In this document: piece by piece, positions 36,411 to 45,617 of the stretch | Numbering within the stretch: position 1 is the first letter of the stretch | Layout: every line of letters begins with the position of its first letter | Source of the DNA: an uncultured Ruegeria sp. | GTDB lineage: Bacteria > Pseudomonadota > Alphaproteobacteria > Rhodobacterales > Rhodobacteraceae | Reading direction: 5' to 3' | DNA length: 64,000 bases | NCBI RefSeq assembly: GCF_947504215.1 | Contig: NZ_CANNGO010000006.1 | Coordinates: forward strand, 62,001-126,000 | Program-made: the position numbers and the translations under genes | The notes under the pieces: generated by a model | Told to the model about the DNA's origin: nothing | Databases searched by the model: none | The model's input: only the letters and a program-made list of their open reading frames with translations

Positions 36411-37690
36411 TGGCTGTCCCCGAGGTTAAACAATCAGCAACCGAGGCTCGATTGGCCACGTTGACGATGCCCGATGCCGGGTGCACCCGTGCTGCGCGCG
36501 AAGACGCTTTGGCGCGCGTGTTGGAAACGGGCCTGCCCGGACGTCGCGATGAGTATTGGAAATACACGCGCCCGGACACACTCATCACGTCTGATGCTAT
36601 GCCGGCCGCAGTGTTGAAGGATGACGAGCCGCCGATTTTCGATAAGCTCGATCGACTGAAAATCGTTTTCGTCGATGGTGTGTTCAGCCCTAACGATTCG
36701 GATGACCTGTCTCTGGAAGGCGTCAGTATTGATCGCCTCGAAGATATCTGTTGCAAGGATATTCACTGGGCGAAAGAGCTATACGGTGTGCTTGAGGCTC
36801 GTGGTCAGGTTCCGGTGCAACGTCCTTTGGCGGCACTGAACACTGCTTTTGCGTCTGATGGAGTTGCCATCCACGTGACAGGTAAGCCATCCAAACCGAT
36901 CAATCTGATCTACCGCCACGCGTCCCCAACATCGGACGCTATCCTACATCATGTAGTTCGCGTCGAAAGCGGAGCCGAAGCGACGATTCTGGAAACCGGC
37001 CCGGCTGCCTCCCGCTTTAACAAGTGTATGGAGATCGACGTGGCGGACAACGGCACATTGCATCACGTGCGCGCGCAGGGGCGCGATCATGAGCGGCGTG
37101 CAGCCACCCATATGTTCACCCGTCTGGGGCAGGAATCGGTCTACAAGTCATTCACCTTGACCGTGAACGGCGTGCTCACCCGGAACGAGCAGATTGTCGA
37201 ACTGACCGGAGATGACGCTGTTGCTCACGTGGCGGGCGCTTGTGTCGGTGATGGTGATTTCCATCATGATGACACCGTGTTTGTCACTCACGATGCGGTG
37301 AACTGCGAAAGCCGGCAAGTCTTCAAGAAAGTGCTGCGCAACGGTGCGACCGGGGTTTTTCAGGGCAAGATTCTGGTCAAAGCAGGCGCTCAGAAAACTG
37401 ACGGTTACCAGATCAGCCAGTCACTACTGTTGGATGATGACAGTCAGTTCCTGGCCAAGCCCGAGCTTGAGATCTATGCCGACGACGTGGCCTGTTCACA
37501 CGGGTCGACATCCGGCGCGATTGACGAAACCGCTCTGTTCTACCTGCGGTCTCGTGGCGTGCCGACAAAGGACGCGACCAATATGCTGACCCTGGCCTTT
37601 TTGGCCGAGGCAGTAGACGAGATCGAAGACGGTTCCTTGGCCGAAGCCATTGTGAACCGTCTGGAAGGTTGGTTGGCGCGGCGCAGCTGA
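36410..37690 (+). CDS. sufD: Fe-S cluster assembly protein SufD
   Basis: SufB paralogue in the SufBC2D complex, needed for iron entry. It has 426 residues. The N-terminal helical part includes GLPGRRDEYWKYTRPDTL; the beta-helix shows FQGKILVKAGAQKTDGYQ and LLLDDDSQFLAKPELEIYADDVACSHGSTSG, with the conserved Cys-Ser-His near the C-terminal end, then LRSRGVPTKDATNML. Coupled by one-base overlaps to sufC (TAATG) and to the YIP1 gene that follows (TGATG). Confidence 0.97.
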   Translation: MAVPEVKQSATEARLATLTMPDAGCTRAAREDALARVLETGLPGRRDEYWKYTRPDTLITSDAMPAAVLKDDEPPIFDKLDRLKIVFVDGVFSPNDSDDLSLEGVSIDRLEDICCKDIHWAKELYGVLEARGQVPVQRPLAALNTAFASDGVAIHVTGKPSKPINLIYRHASPTSDAILHHVVRVESGAEATILETGPAASRFNKCMEIDVADNGTLHHVRAQGRDHERRAATHMFTRLGQESVYKSFTLTVNGVLTRNEQIVELTGDDAVAHVAGACVGDGDFHHDDTVFVTHDAVNCESRQVFKKVLRNGATGVFQGKILVKAGAQKTDGYQISQSLLLDDDSQFLAKPELEIYADDVACSHGSTSGAIDETALFYLRSRGVPTKDATNMLTLAFLAEAVDEIEDGSLAEAIVNRLEGWLARRS

Positions 37691-38175
37691 TGCCGGTTTC
37701 GTCAGATATCGTGGCAACTTACCGGGGGCCGGGGCGCGTTGTGCGCCGGCTTCTGGATATGGGACCGCGCGAAGACCGGGCGCTGGCATTTGTCATGTCT
37801 TTTTGTCTGGTCGCGTTCATTGCGCAAATGCCGGGTCTGGCGCGTCGGGCGCATCTTGAAGGGCTGGAACTGAATATGCTTTTGGGCGGTGCCCTGTTGG
37901 GTTCCGTGTTCATATTACCGTTGTTCTTCTACCTATTGGCTCTGATCTCATATTGGGCGGCGCGACTGGTAGGTGGTCACGGAACAGCCTATGGCGCGCG
38001 TCTTGCTTTGTTTTGGGCTCTGTTGTCCTCGGCTCCGCTGGTATTGTTGAACGGGCTGGTTGCCGGGTTTATCGGTCCTGGGCCAACATTGACCCTGGTG
38101 GGCGGGGTTTGGGTTGCCGTATTTGTTTGGTTCTGGTTATCAGGCCTCAGGCAAGCACAAAGGGTTGCTGTATGA
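37690..38175 (+). CDS. YIP1 family membrane protein (first copy)
   Basis: A 161-residue inner-membrane protein of the YIP1 superfamily (PF04893), starting MPVSSDIVATYRGPGRVVRRLLDMG. About four to five hydrophobic helices are visible: LAFVMSFCLVAFIAQMPG, LLGSVFILPLFFYLLALISY, LALFWALLSSAPLVLLNGLV and LVGGVWVAVFVWFWLSGL. The alternative start at 37669 lies inside sufD. It shares TGATG with sufD and ATGA with the second YIP1 gene. Its function in Fe-S assembly is not known; the pair is commonly embedded in roseobacter suf operons. Confidence 0.83.
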   Translation: MPVSSDIVATYRGPGRVVRRLLDMGPREDRALAFVMSFCLVAFIAQMPGLARRAHLEGLELNMLLGGALLGSVFILPLFFYLLALISYWAARLVGGHGTAYGARLALFWALLSSAPLVLLNGLVAGFIGPGPTLTLVGGVWVAVFVWFWLSGLRQAQRVAV

Positions 38176-38753
38176 ACACGGTCTTCTTCGGCAATCTGGC
38201 GGTGCTAACGCTGCGCAAACCAGCGGAAGCTGCGCGCCAGCTGTTGGCCCTGAAACCGGGACGCGAGGTCTTGTGGCTGGCGTTTTTCTTGGCTGTTGTT
38301 CTGAATTGCCTTGTGCAATTGGGCATCGACCTGTTCGTTTCGGTGCCTGACATTGATGCTCCGGACAGCGAAACACTGACCGAGACTGAATCGATTCCTT
38401 TAGTGTTGCTGAAATCGGCCGGAGCAATGATGTTGAGCATCGTGGCCTTTCTGTTCGTCGGCCGCCTTTTGGGCGGGACTGCGACGTTCGATGATATGAT
38501 GGTTCTGACGATTTGGTTGCAGTTTCTGCAGATCGCTGCCCTGCTGATCACGCTGGTTCTAAGCATCACCTTTCCGTTTCTCATGCTGTTATTGCTGATG
38601 GCGACGGCGGTGCTCAGCCTGTACATCACACTGCATTTTTTGAACGAAGCGCATCAGTTCGGATCCTTGGGCAAGTCTTTTGCTGTCATCCTGCTGTCCG
38701 CTCTTGTTGCGGTGCCTTTCGTCCTCATGTTGACCCCAAGCGGGCCCGTCTAG
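38172..38753 (+). CDS. YIP1 family membrane protein (second copy)
   Basis: A 193-residue YIP1-family inner-membrane protein. It opens with MNTVFFGNLAVLTLRKPAEA and AARQLLALKPGREVLWLAF, has an acidic periplasmic-type loop (PDIDAPDSETLTETES) and four more helices. It is similar in layout, but not closely in sequence, to the YIP1 protein just upstream, with which it overlaps by four bases (ATGA). SufS starts 11 bases after its stop. The two likely act together. Confidence 0.83.
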   Translation: MNTVFFGNLAVLTLRKPAEAARQLLALKPGREVLWLAFFLAVVLNCLVQLGIDLFVSVPDIDAPDSETLTETESIPLVLLKSAGAMMLSIVAFLFVGRLLGGTATFDDMMVLTIWLQFLQIAALLITLVLSITFPFLMLLLLMATAVLSLYITLHFLNEAHQFGSLGKSFAVILLSALVAVPFVLMLTPSGPV

Positions 38754-38764
38754 GGAATAAGCCT

Positions 38765-39985
38765 ATGTATGATGTGCAAAACATCCGTTCAGACTTTCCG
38801 ATCCTGTCGCGTCAGGTGAACGGCAAGCCGCTGACTTACCTTGACAATGGGGCGTCGGCGCAGAAACCGCAGGTTGTGATCGATGCGGTGACCCGGGCGT
38901 ATTCCGAAGAGTATTCAAACGTGCATCGTGGGCTGCATTATCTGTCCAATCTGGCCACTGAAAAATATGAGAATGTGCGTGGCAAAATCGCACATTTCCT
39001 TGGCGCACCCGACGAGGATGAAATAGTTCTGAATTCCGGTACGACGGAAGGGATCAATCTGGTCGCGTATGGCTGGGCCATGCCACGCCTGCAAGCAGGG
39101 GACGAGATCGTACTTAGCGTGATGGAGCATCACGCCAATATTGTCCCCTGGCATTTTTTGCGCGAACGGCAAGGCGTTGTCCTGAAATGGGTCGATGTGG
39201 ATGCAGACGGCGGGTTGGACCCTCAGGCCGTGATCGATGCGATTGGACCCAAGACCAAATTGGTCGCCGTAACACATTGCTCGAACGTTCTTGGCACTGT
39301 TGTGGATGTGAAGGCCATTACCGACGGTGCGCATGCCAAAGGTGTTCCGGTTCTGGTCGATGGAAGCCAGGGTGCAGTTCATATGCCTGTGAACGTGCAG
39401 GACCTCGGTTGCGACTTCTATGCGATCACCGGGCACAAGCTTTACGGTCCCTCTGCGTCTGGTGCGATTTTCATCAAATCCGAACGTATGGCTGAGATGC
39501 GCCCGTTTATCGGTGGTGGCGACATGATCAAAGAGGTCAGCAAAGATCAGGTCATCTACAACGATCCGCCCATGAAGTTTGAAGCCGGAACGCCGGGTAT
39601 TGTTCAAATCATCGGGTTGGGCGCGGCGCTGGACTACATGATGGAATTGGGGATGGAGAATATCGCAGCCCATGAGGCTGGGTTGCGGGACTACGCCATG
39701 CAGCGCCTTAAAGGATTGAACTGGTTACAGGTGCAGGGCATCCGACCTGACAAGGCTGCGATCTTCAGCTTCACACTGGACGGGGCAGGGCACGCGCATG
39801 ATGTGTCTACTATTCTGGACAAGAAAGGTGTCGCAGTCCGGGCGGGTCATCACTGTGCAGGTCCGTTGATGGATCACCTAGGGCTGACCGCCACATGCCG
39901 CGCGAGTTTCGGTCTTTACAACACAACGGATGAGGTCGACACCCTGATCGAAGCACTCGAACTGGCCCATGATTTGTTCGCGTGA
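38765..39985 (+). CDS. sufS: cysteine desulfurase SufS
   Basis: Group II PLP cysteine desulfurase of 406 residues, the same length as E. coli SufS. I start at ATG 38765 (MYDVQNIRSDFPILSRQVNG). Motifs: YLDNGASAQKPQVVIDA, LNSGTTEGINLVAYGW, VMEHHANIVPWH, the PLP lysine in TGHKLYGPSASG and the catalytic Cys near 364 in RAGHHCAGPLMDHLG. The usual partners SufE/SufU, and SufA, are not in the rest of this window. It is the last gene of the operon seen here; tRNA-Arg follows 90 bases later. Confidence 0.97.
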   Translation: MYDVQNIRSDFPILSRQVNGKPLTYLDNGASAQKPQVVIDAVTRAYSEEYSNVHRGLHYLSNLATEKYENVRGKIAHFLGAPDEDEIVLNSGTTEGINLVAYGWAMPRLQAGDEIVLSVMEHHANIVPWHFLRERQGVVLKWVDVDADGGLDPQAVIDAIGPKTKLVAVTHCSNVLGTVVDVKAITDGAHAKGVPVLVDGSQGAVHMPVNVQDLGCDFYAITGHKLYGPSASGAIFIKSERMAEMRPFIGGGDMIKEVSKDQVIYNDPPMKFEAGTPGIVQIIGLGAALDYMMELGMENIAAHEAGLRDYAMQRLKGLNWLQVQGIRPDKAAIFSFTLDGAGHAHDVSTILDKKGVAVRAGHHCAGPLMDHLGLTATCRASFGLYNTTDEVDTLIEALELAHDLFA

Positions 39986-40074
39986 AGTGGACTAACCTGT
40001 CTAGGCGAAACCGATATGGGCGGCGAAGATTTGCAGTTGCACCCGGATCGGAACAAGGTTAGCTAACGGCCAAG

Positions 40075-40151
<77 letters not shown>

Positions 40152-40388
40152 TTCAACAATCTTAAAAGTCGAAGAATTTTGCGAGTGCAACGGGTCTAAC
40201 GCGCTGCCGTTCAGTCGCTGCGGGGCAATGTCTTGAGACTTTGGAGATGGAGTCTTTCACAAACAGAATACGGGACTATTGTGTTTGTTCTTTTCAGAAG
40301 GCGGGCAGTTTGCGGCACGTTGAAGAACGATCACGTGCTAGCCGAGCACGAATAAGGGCAGGATACTGAGGCTTTGTCGCGTTCGGGC

Positions 40389-40958
40389 TTAGCCGCGCCA
40401 TGTGCGGACAACACCGCAGTCCATGTGAACAAAGTTCGAGCGGTAATACTGACCAACACCGCCAGCACGGCACGACATGGCTGCTTTGGCCATCTGAGAA
40501 ACCGATCTGGACGCCAAACGCAAATCAGCCGCCTGACCCTGCATGTGCAACGAGTTGCGCGCTACGCGGCGGGATTTCGAACGCAGCATCGCGTTGGTCT
40601 GGGGTGAGCGATAGCCCGACAACAGCATATACGGCTCACTCGCGTCCAAAAGGTTATGTGAGGCGGCCATGATGTCGATAGTGCGCAGGTCCATGGACTT
40701 GCTCTGGTCAGTCCGCCAGTCACGCATGAAGTGGTTCACTTCCTTGACAGCGTCCTTGATATATTTGCCGTCCACCCAATATATCATATCAATCCGCTCG
40801 CCAGTGCGACCGGAATACATACGGATACGGCGAATATCGCCGCCACCGCGAAGAAAACCTGCTGCGTTGGAATAGGAAGGTGCTGCTGCGACCGCTGTGG
40901 CCGCGAATGCGCCCAATAGGGCACGCCGGGTCATTCCCGAGGTACTGCACTTGGTCAT
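40389..40958 (-). CDS. DUF882 / YcbK-like peptidoglycan endopeptidase (M15A)
   Basis: Exported 189-residue protein of the DUF882 (YcbK/MepK) group in peptidase family M15, which cut peptide cross-links in peptidoglycan. I start at ATG 40958. A Tat-type signal is present: MTRRALLGAFAATAVAAAPS. Zinc-site features are SGYRSPQTNAMLR, the H-x6-D in LHMQGQAADLRL and the final His in FVHMDCG. It is divergent from an L,D-transpeptidase gene across 355 bp, so a cutter and a linker of peptidoglycan sit back to back. A hairpin (CGTGCT-AGCCG-AGCACG, 40334-40350) follows the stop. Confidence 0.87.
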   Translation of the reverse strand: MTKCSTSGMTRRALLGAFAATAVAAAPSYSNAAGFLRGGGDIRRIRMYSGRTGERIDMIYWVDGKYIKDAVKEVNHFMRDWRTDQSKSMDLRTIDIMAASHNLLDASEPYMLLSGYRSPQTNAMLRSKSRRVARNSLHMQGQAADLRLASRSVSQMAKAAMSCRAGGVGQYYRSNFVHMDCGVVRTWRG

Positions 40959-41313
40959 TTTTAGGTTCGTCCCGTACTGTTCCTGCCTGCACACGATGTT
41001 ACGTGCGCGGTGTTAATTTATTCCCATCCCAGATGCGGAATTTATGGCACAATCAGATTCGGCCGCCAAGAAGTCTTTCAGAGGCATCTTTTCAAGGGGG
41101 AATTTTCGGCAGTTTTTTGCGCAAATGACACAGTGCGCCACAAAAATTTCTTAATTGGGTGTCGCGCAGCACGCAGCCGATGCAAACGCGCATCACGCGC
41201 GAGCGGAAGCTCTGAGGTAAGGAATTTGTGAATAGACAACAGGCGGGTCCGAAAACCATATTTGTCCGACGCAGCGACTATTGCTCAAGCTATTGAATAA
41301 CCAAGGTCATCTC
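40959..41313. other. 355-bp divergent promoter region
   Basis: This stretch separates the DUF882 and L,D-transpeptidase genes. I see no gene and no motif I can name. It should hold the promoters of both. Confidence 0.5.
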
Positions 41314-42921
41314 ATGCTCTCTGTTTTTAGAACCAGTACCAGTGTTTTGCTAACCGCCTGTTTCGCGGCAACGGCCGCGATGGCTAACACCGCTTCGGAC
41401 ATCGCCCCCGATACTGCATTTCAGATGGCAGTTGCCGAACACACCCCGAATGCGACGGGGATCGCTGAGTTTTACAAAGGCAACGGATTTGCGCCGGTTT
41501 GGGTGGGGAATACGCAAGAACATGCCCAGCGCCGGGCTGCTTTGATCAAGTCCTTGTCAGAGATGCATCTGCACGGGTTGCCCGCCGCAGGATATGACGT
41601 TCAGGCGTTGATCGACCAGATGCAACAGGCTCGTTCGGTTCGGGATCTGGGCGCGGTCGAAGCGGAATTGACCCGGGTTTTTGTCGAATACGCAGATGAT
41701 CTGTACTCGGGAGCTTTGCGCCCGGCCAGCATCGATGCTGGACTGGTGCGTAAAGTGGAACGGCGCAGTGCCACAGAGCACCTGCAACAGCTTAACACGC
41801 ACGGGGCAGACTATCTGGATCAGGTTGCGCCACAGACGCTCCAGTATCGCTCCTTGATGAAGCAAAAAATGGCCCTGGAAGCGTTGGTTGATCAGGGCGG
41901 TTGGGGGTCTACAGTCCCGGTGACCAAACTGGAATACGGGGATACCGGATCCAGCGTGATCAAGCTGCGCAACCGGCTTGTGGCTATGGGCTATCTGAAA
42001 CCAACGGCCAGCCCGGTCTATGACGACGCGGTTCTTGCTGCGGTTCAGGCGTTCCAAACGGCCCATGGACTGGCCGCCGATGGCGTTGCCGGAAACGGTA
42101 CGATCACGGAACTCAACCAGCCTGCTTCCGAGCGGTTGAAAGCAGTGTATGTTGCCTTGGAACGCGAACGTTGGTTGCCACGTGAACGTGGCACACGTCA
42201 TATTCTGGTCAATCAGGCCGATTTCTCGGCAAAGATCGTCGACGATGGGCAGGTCACGTTTGAGACTCGTGCTGTCATTGGCAAAAACACGCATGACCGT
42301 CGCAGCCCTGAATTCTCAGACGAGATGGAGCATATGGTGATCAACCCGAGCTGGTATGTTCCGCGCTCGATCATCACCAAGGAATACCTGCCAAAGCTTC
42401 AGTCCAATCCCAACGCTGTTGGCCATATTGAAATTACCGACCGACGCGGCCGCCAGGTCAATCGCGGTGCTGTGGACTTTACCCAATTCACGGCGCGCAA
42501 TTTCCCGTTTGCGATGCGTCAGCCGCCCAGCAAACGGAATGCGTTGGGTTTGGTGAAGTTCATGTTCCCCAACAAGCACAACATCTATCTGCATGATACA
42601 CCTCAGAAAAGTTTGTTTTCACGCGAAGTGCGGGCCTTTTCGCATGGCTGTATCCGACTGGCGCAACCGTTTGAGTTTGCTTACGCACTGCTTGCCAAGC
42701 AGGAAGAAGACCCCAAAGCGTTTTTCCATCGTATTCTGGGCACCGGAAAAGAGACCAAGGTCGAACTGGAGAACCCGGTTCCGGTGCATCTGATCTATCG
42801 CACGGCCTATATAGGGCCGAGAGGCGACGTACAGTATCGCCGCGACGTCTACAAACGCGATAGCAAGATTTGGCAAGCTCTTCAGAAGGCAGGGGTGGCC
42901 CTGCCGGACGTTCAGGGGTAA
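41314..42921 (+). CDS. L,D-transpeptidase with peptidoglycan-binding domain (YcbB/LdtD-like)
   Basis: Periplasmic enzyme of 535 residues that forms 3-3 cross-links in peptidoglycan. I start at ATG 41314 (AAGG ribosome site) with a signal peptide ending near AAMANTAS. Layout: an N-terminal scaffold domain (about 30-190), a PG_binding_1 domain (LEYGDTGSSVIKLRNRLVAM...DGVAGNGTI, about 207-275) and a YkuD catalytic domain (about 290-470) with MVINPSWYVPRSI, IYLHDTP and the active-site SHGCIRL, Cys near 446. The order and length match the large YcbB class. lpxD begins 36 bases after its stop, so it may lead that cassette. Confidence 0.92.
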   Translation: MLSVFRTSTSVLLTACFAATAAMANTASDIAPDTAFQMAVAEHTPNATGIAEFYKGNGFAPVWVGNTQEHAQRRAALIKSLSEMHLHGLPAAGYDVQALIDQMQQARSVRDLGAVEAELTRVFVEYADDLYSGALRPASIDAGLVRKVERRSATEHLQQLNTHGADYLDQVAPQTLQYRSLMKQKMALEALVDQGGWGSTVPVTKLEYGDTGSSVIKLRNRLVAMGYLKPTASPVYDDAVLAAVQAFQTAHGLAADGVAGNGTITELNQPASERLKAVYVALERERWLPRERGTRHILVNQADFSAKIVDDGQVTFETRAVIGKNTHDRRSPEFSDEMEHMVINPSWYVPRSIITKEYLPKLQSNPNAVGHIEITDRRGRQVNRGAVDFTQFTARNFPFAMRQPPSKRNALGLVKFMFPNKHNIYLHDTPQKSLFSREVRAFSHGCIRLAQPFEFAYALLAKQEEDPKAFFHRILGTGKETKVELENPVPVHLIYRTAYIGPRGDVQYRRDVYKRDSKIWQALQKAGVALPDVQG

Positions 42922-42956
42922 TCACAGGGCGCAACTCCTGCCAAAAGGAAGCCCGC

Positions 42957-44048
42957 ATGCAGTTTACCGTTCAGCAAATCGCCGAAGCCCTTGGGGCTGA
43001 GTGTCAGGGCGACACGGGTCTCACGATCATTCGGGCAGCCGAGCCGGGTGATGCGGGCCCGACGGATCTGGCGATGGCTATGGCGCCAAAATATGCTGAA
43101 GCGCTTTCAAACGGCGATGCGCGCGCGGCCGTGTTATGGGAAGGTGCCGACTGGCAGGCACTGGGTCTGTCCGCCGCAGTATTTGTACCGCGTCCTCGAA
43201 TGGCGATGGCCGGGATCACCGCGATGCTCGACCGGGGGCAGGGGATTGAACCTGGCATCCACCCGTCTGCAGTGGTTGACCCAAAGGCTCAGATTGCCAC
43301 GGACGTGTCCATCGGTCCGCTGACCGTTGTGGGCGCGCGCGCCCAAATTGGCGCGGGAGCGGTTATCGGAGCGCACTGCGTCATTGGTCTGGACGTGATC
43401 CTTGGCGAAAGCGCCGTTCTGCGCGAAATGGTCAGCATCGGGGCACGAGCCCGGATCGGGGACCGTTTTATCGCACAACCCGGTGCAAGGATCGGCGGGG
43501 ACGGTTTCAGCTTTGTGACACCTGAAGTTTCGGGCGTCGAGAACGTCCGGAAAACGATGGGGGATCAAGGAGATGCGAAGGCACAGACCTGGTTGCGCAT
43601 TCATTCGTTAGGTGCCGTAGAAATTGGCGATGATGTCGAAGTTGGGGCCAATTGCACCATCGACAACGGGACGATCCGTAACACATGTATTGGCAACGGC
43701 ACCAAGCTGGATAACCTTGTTCACGTCGGACACAACACCCGCGTCGGCCAAGATTGCCTTCTATGTGGTCAGACAGGTGTTTCGGGGTCCGTCGAGATTG
43801 GCAATAACGTTGTTCTGGGCGGTCAAACCGGGGTCGTCGACAACATCTTTATTGGCAATGGCGTGATATCTGGCGGAGGCACCAAGATCCTGTCCAACGT
43901 TCCCGCAGGGCGTGTCATCATGGGTTACCCTGGCATCAAGATGGAAAGCCATACGGATATCTACAAGGCACAGCGCCGCTTGCCTCGGTTGGCACGTGAC
44001 GTTGAGGCGTTGAAAAAGGCTGTTTTCAAACAGCCTCCGAGCGATTAA
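42957..44048 (+). CDS. lpxD: UDP-3-O-acylglucosamine N-acyltransferase (LpxD family)
   Basis: Transfers a hydroxyacyl chain from ACP to the amino group of UDP-3-O-acyl-glucosamine, third step of lipid A synthesis. It has 363 residues from ATG 42957. An N-terminal uridine-binding domain (about 1-100) precedes many hexapeptide repeats of a left-handed beta-helix (IGPLTVVGARAQIGAGAVIG...). The catalytic His is near 259 in NLVHVGHNTRVG. The usual bamA-lpxD-fabZ-lpxA setting is absent; instead an ACP and a ketoacyl synthase follow, and an L,D-transpeptidase precedes. It may be a second, specialised copy; that cannot be decided without the rest of the genome. Confidence 0.9.
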   Translation: MQFTVQQIAEALGAECQGDTGLTIIRAAEPGDAGPTDLAMAMAPKYAEALSNGDARAAVLWEGADWQALGLSAAVFVPRPRMAMAGITAMLDRGQGIEPGIHPSAVVDPKAQIATDVSIGPLTVVGARAQIGAGAVIGAHCVIGLDVILGESAVLREMVSIGARARIGDRFIAQPGARIGGDGFSFVTPEVSGVENVRKTMGDQGDAKAQTWLRIHSLGAVEIGDDVEVGANCTIDNGTIRNTCIGNGTKLDNLVHVGHNTRVGQDCLLCGQTGVSGSVEIGNNVVLGGQTGVVDNIFIGNGVISGGGTKILSNVPAGRVIMGYPGIKMESHTDIYKAQRRLPRLARDVEALKKAVFKQPPSD

Positions 44049-44080
44049 ATCATCCTCAAACCGGCAATCAGGGGATCGAC

Positions 44081-44338
44081 ATGAGCATCAGCGACCGCGT
44101 CATCGCAATCATCGCAGAGCAGGCCTTGCTGGAGCCTTCGGATGTAACGCCTGAAAGCACGCTTGAAGATCTTGGGATCGACAGCATGGGGCTGGTCGAA
44201 AGCATTTTCTCTATCGAAGAAGAATTCGACATTTCTGTTCCGTTTAACGCAAATGAACCGCAAGCCAACGATTTTGATATTTCCAACGTTGCTGCGATCA
44301 TCGCTGGGATCGAAAAGCTCGTGTCGGAAAAGGTCTGA
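44081..44338 (+). CDS. dedicated acyl carrier protein
   Basis: An 85-residue acidic helical ACP. The phosphopantetheine Ser is in LGIDSMGLVE (about 36-40). It differs from the general AcpP (no DSLDTVE) and carries an extended loop, FNANEPQANDFDISN, before the last helix, a layout somewhat like the long-chain carrier AcpXL of Rhizobiales. It sits between lpxD and a ketoacyl synthase. It likely carries a special acyl chain for lipid A or another envelope lipid; that is inference from context. Confidence 0.85.
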   Translation: MSISDRVIAIIAEQALLEPSDVTPESTLEDLGIDSMGLVESIFSIEEEFDISVPFNANEPQANDFDISNVAAIIAGIEKLVSEKV

Positions 44339-44347
44339 CGCAAAGTT

Positions 44348-45556
44348 ATGAAACGTGTTGTTATTACCGGCGCCGGCACCATCAACTCGCTGGGCCATTC
44401 GGTCCCCGATACACTCGAGGCCATGCGCGAAGGGCGTTGTGGCATCTCCGAGCTTGAGTTTCGCGATGTCGAACGTCTGACCATCAAGATTGGTGGCCAG
44501 GTGCGCGGGTTCGAGGCCGAAGGCCGCTTCAACCGTCAGCAAATGACGCTGTATGATCGGTTCACGCAATTCACCCTGACCGCGGCGAAAGAAGCGATTG
44601 AGCAATCCGGGATCGAGTTCCACGGTGATATGGCCGCGAGGTCGGGCGTTGTTCTGGGGACAGCAGGTGGCGGCGTTTCGACATGGGATGACAATTACCG
44701 CTCGGTCTATGAGGACGGCAAAAACCGTGTGCACCCTTTTGTGGTGCCCAAACTGATGAACAACGCTGCTGCCAGCCATGTGTCGATGGAGCATAATCTA
44801 AAGGGGCCCAGCTTTACGGTTTCTACAGCGTGCGCGTCGTCAAACCACGCCATGGCATTGGCCTTTCAGATGGTGCGTAGCGGCGCGGCCCCTGCCATGA
44901 TTACCGGCGGCGCTGAATCCATGCTGTGTTTCGGTGGGGTCAAAGCCTGGGAAGGGCTGCGGGTGATGTCCAAGGATGCCTGTCGCCCCTTTAGCGCCAA
45001 TCGAAACGGAATGGTGCAGGGTGAGGGTGCCGGCATTTTTGTCTTCGAAGAATTTGAGCATGCGCGCGCACGCGGTGCTGAAATCCTGTGCGAGGTTGTT
45101 GGGTTTGCCATGTCATCGGATGCGGCGGATATCGTTATGCCCAGTAAACAAGGGGCGTCTCGGGCCATGGCCGGGGCCTTGGCTGATGCTGGGTTAAACG
45201 CGAGCGATGTAAGTTACATCAACGCACATGGGACGGGCACTGCAGCGAACGATAAGACAGAATGCGCCGCAGTTGCCGACGTTTTTGGCCCGCATGCAGA
45301 TGATCTGATGATTTCGTCGACGAAATCTATGCATGGCCATTTGATCGGTGGCACCGGCGCCGTTGAGTTGCTGGCGTGCATCATGGCACTGCGGGACGGG
45401 ATCATTGCGCCAACCATTGGCTACGAAGAACCCGATCCAGAATGTGCGCTGGACGTCGTGCCAAACGAATCCCGCGAGGTCAAAGTCGATGTTGCGATAA
45501 GCAATGCGTTTGCCTTCGGTGGGCTGAACGCGGTACTGGCTTTGAAGAAAGTGTGA
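44348..45556 (+). CDS. beta-ketoacyl-ACP synthase, FabF type
   Basis: Condensing enzyme of 402 residues. The catalytic triad is complete: Cys near 162 in VSTACASSNHAMALA, His in INAHGTGTAANDKTE and His in SMHGHLIGGTGAVELLA. The N-terminus KRVVITGAGTINSLGHSV and C-terminus NAFAFGGLNAVLALKK are standard FabF. The 10-base gap to the ACP gene implies an ACP/KAS pair dedicated to one product. It is not in the main fabD-fabG-acpP-fabF cluster of housekeeping fatty acid synthesis, so it is probably a specialised elongation enzyme. Confidence 0.88.
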   Translation: MKRVVITGAGTINSLGHSVPDTLEAMREGRCGISELEFRDVERLTIKIGGQVRGFEAEGRFNRQQMTLYDRFTQFTLTAAKEAIEQSGIEFHGDMAARSGVVLGTAGGGVSTWDDNYRSVYEDGKNRVHPFVVPKLMNNAAASHVSMEHNLKGPSFTVSTACASSNHAMALAFQMVRSGAAPAMITGGAESMLCFGGVKAWEGLRVMSKDACRPFSANRNGMVQGEGAGIFVFEEFEHARARGAEILCEVVGFAMSSDAADIVMPSKQGASRAMAGALADAGLNASDVSYINAHGTGTAANDKTECAAVADVFGPHADDLMISSTKSMHGHLIGGTGAVELLACIMALRDGIIAPTIGYEEPDPECALDVVPNESREVKVDVAISNAFAFGGLNAVLALKKV

Positions 45557-45568
45557 AACCTGTGAAAG

Positions 45569-45605
45569 CCACCACCGCCAGGATCGTTAGCGGTGGGTGG
45601 TCTTG
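45569..45605 (+). terminator. terminator closing the lpxD-acp-KAS cassette
   Basis: Stem CCACCACCGC / GCGGTGGGTGG with one bulged G, followed by TCTTGTTT. It lies between the convergent KAS and ialB genes. Confidence 0.6.
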
Positions 45606-45617
45606 TTTCGAACGGAT

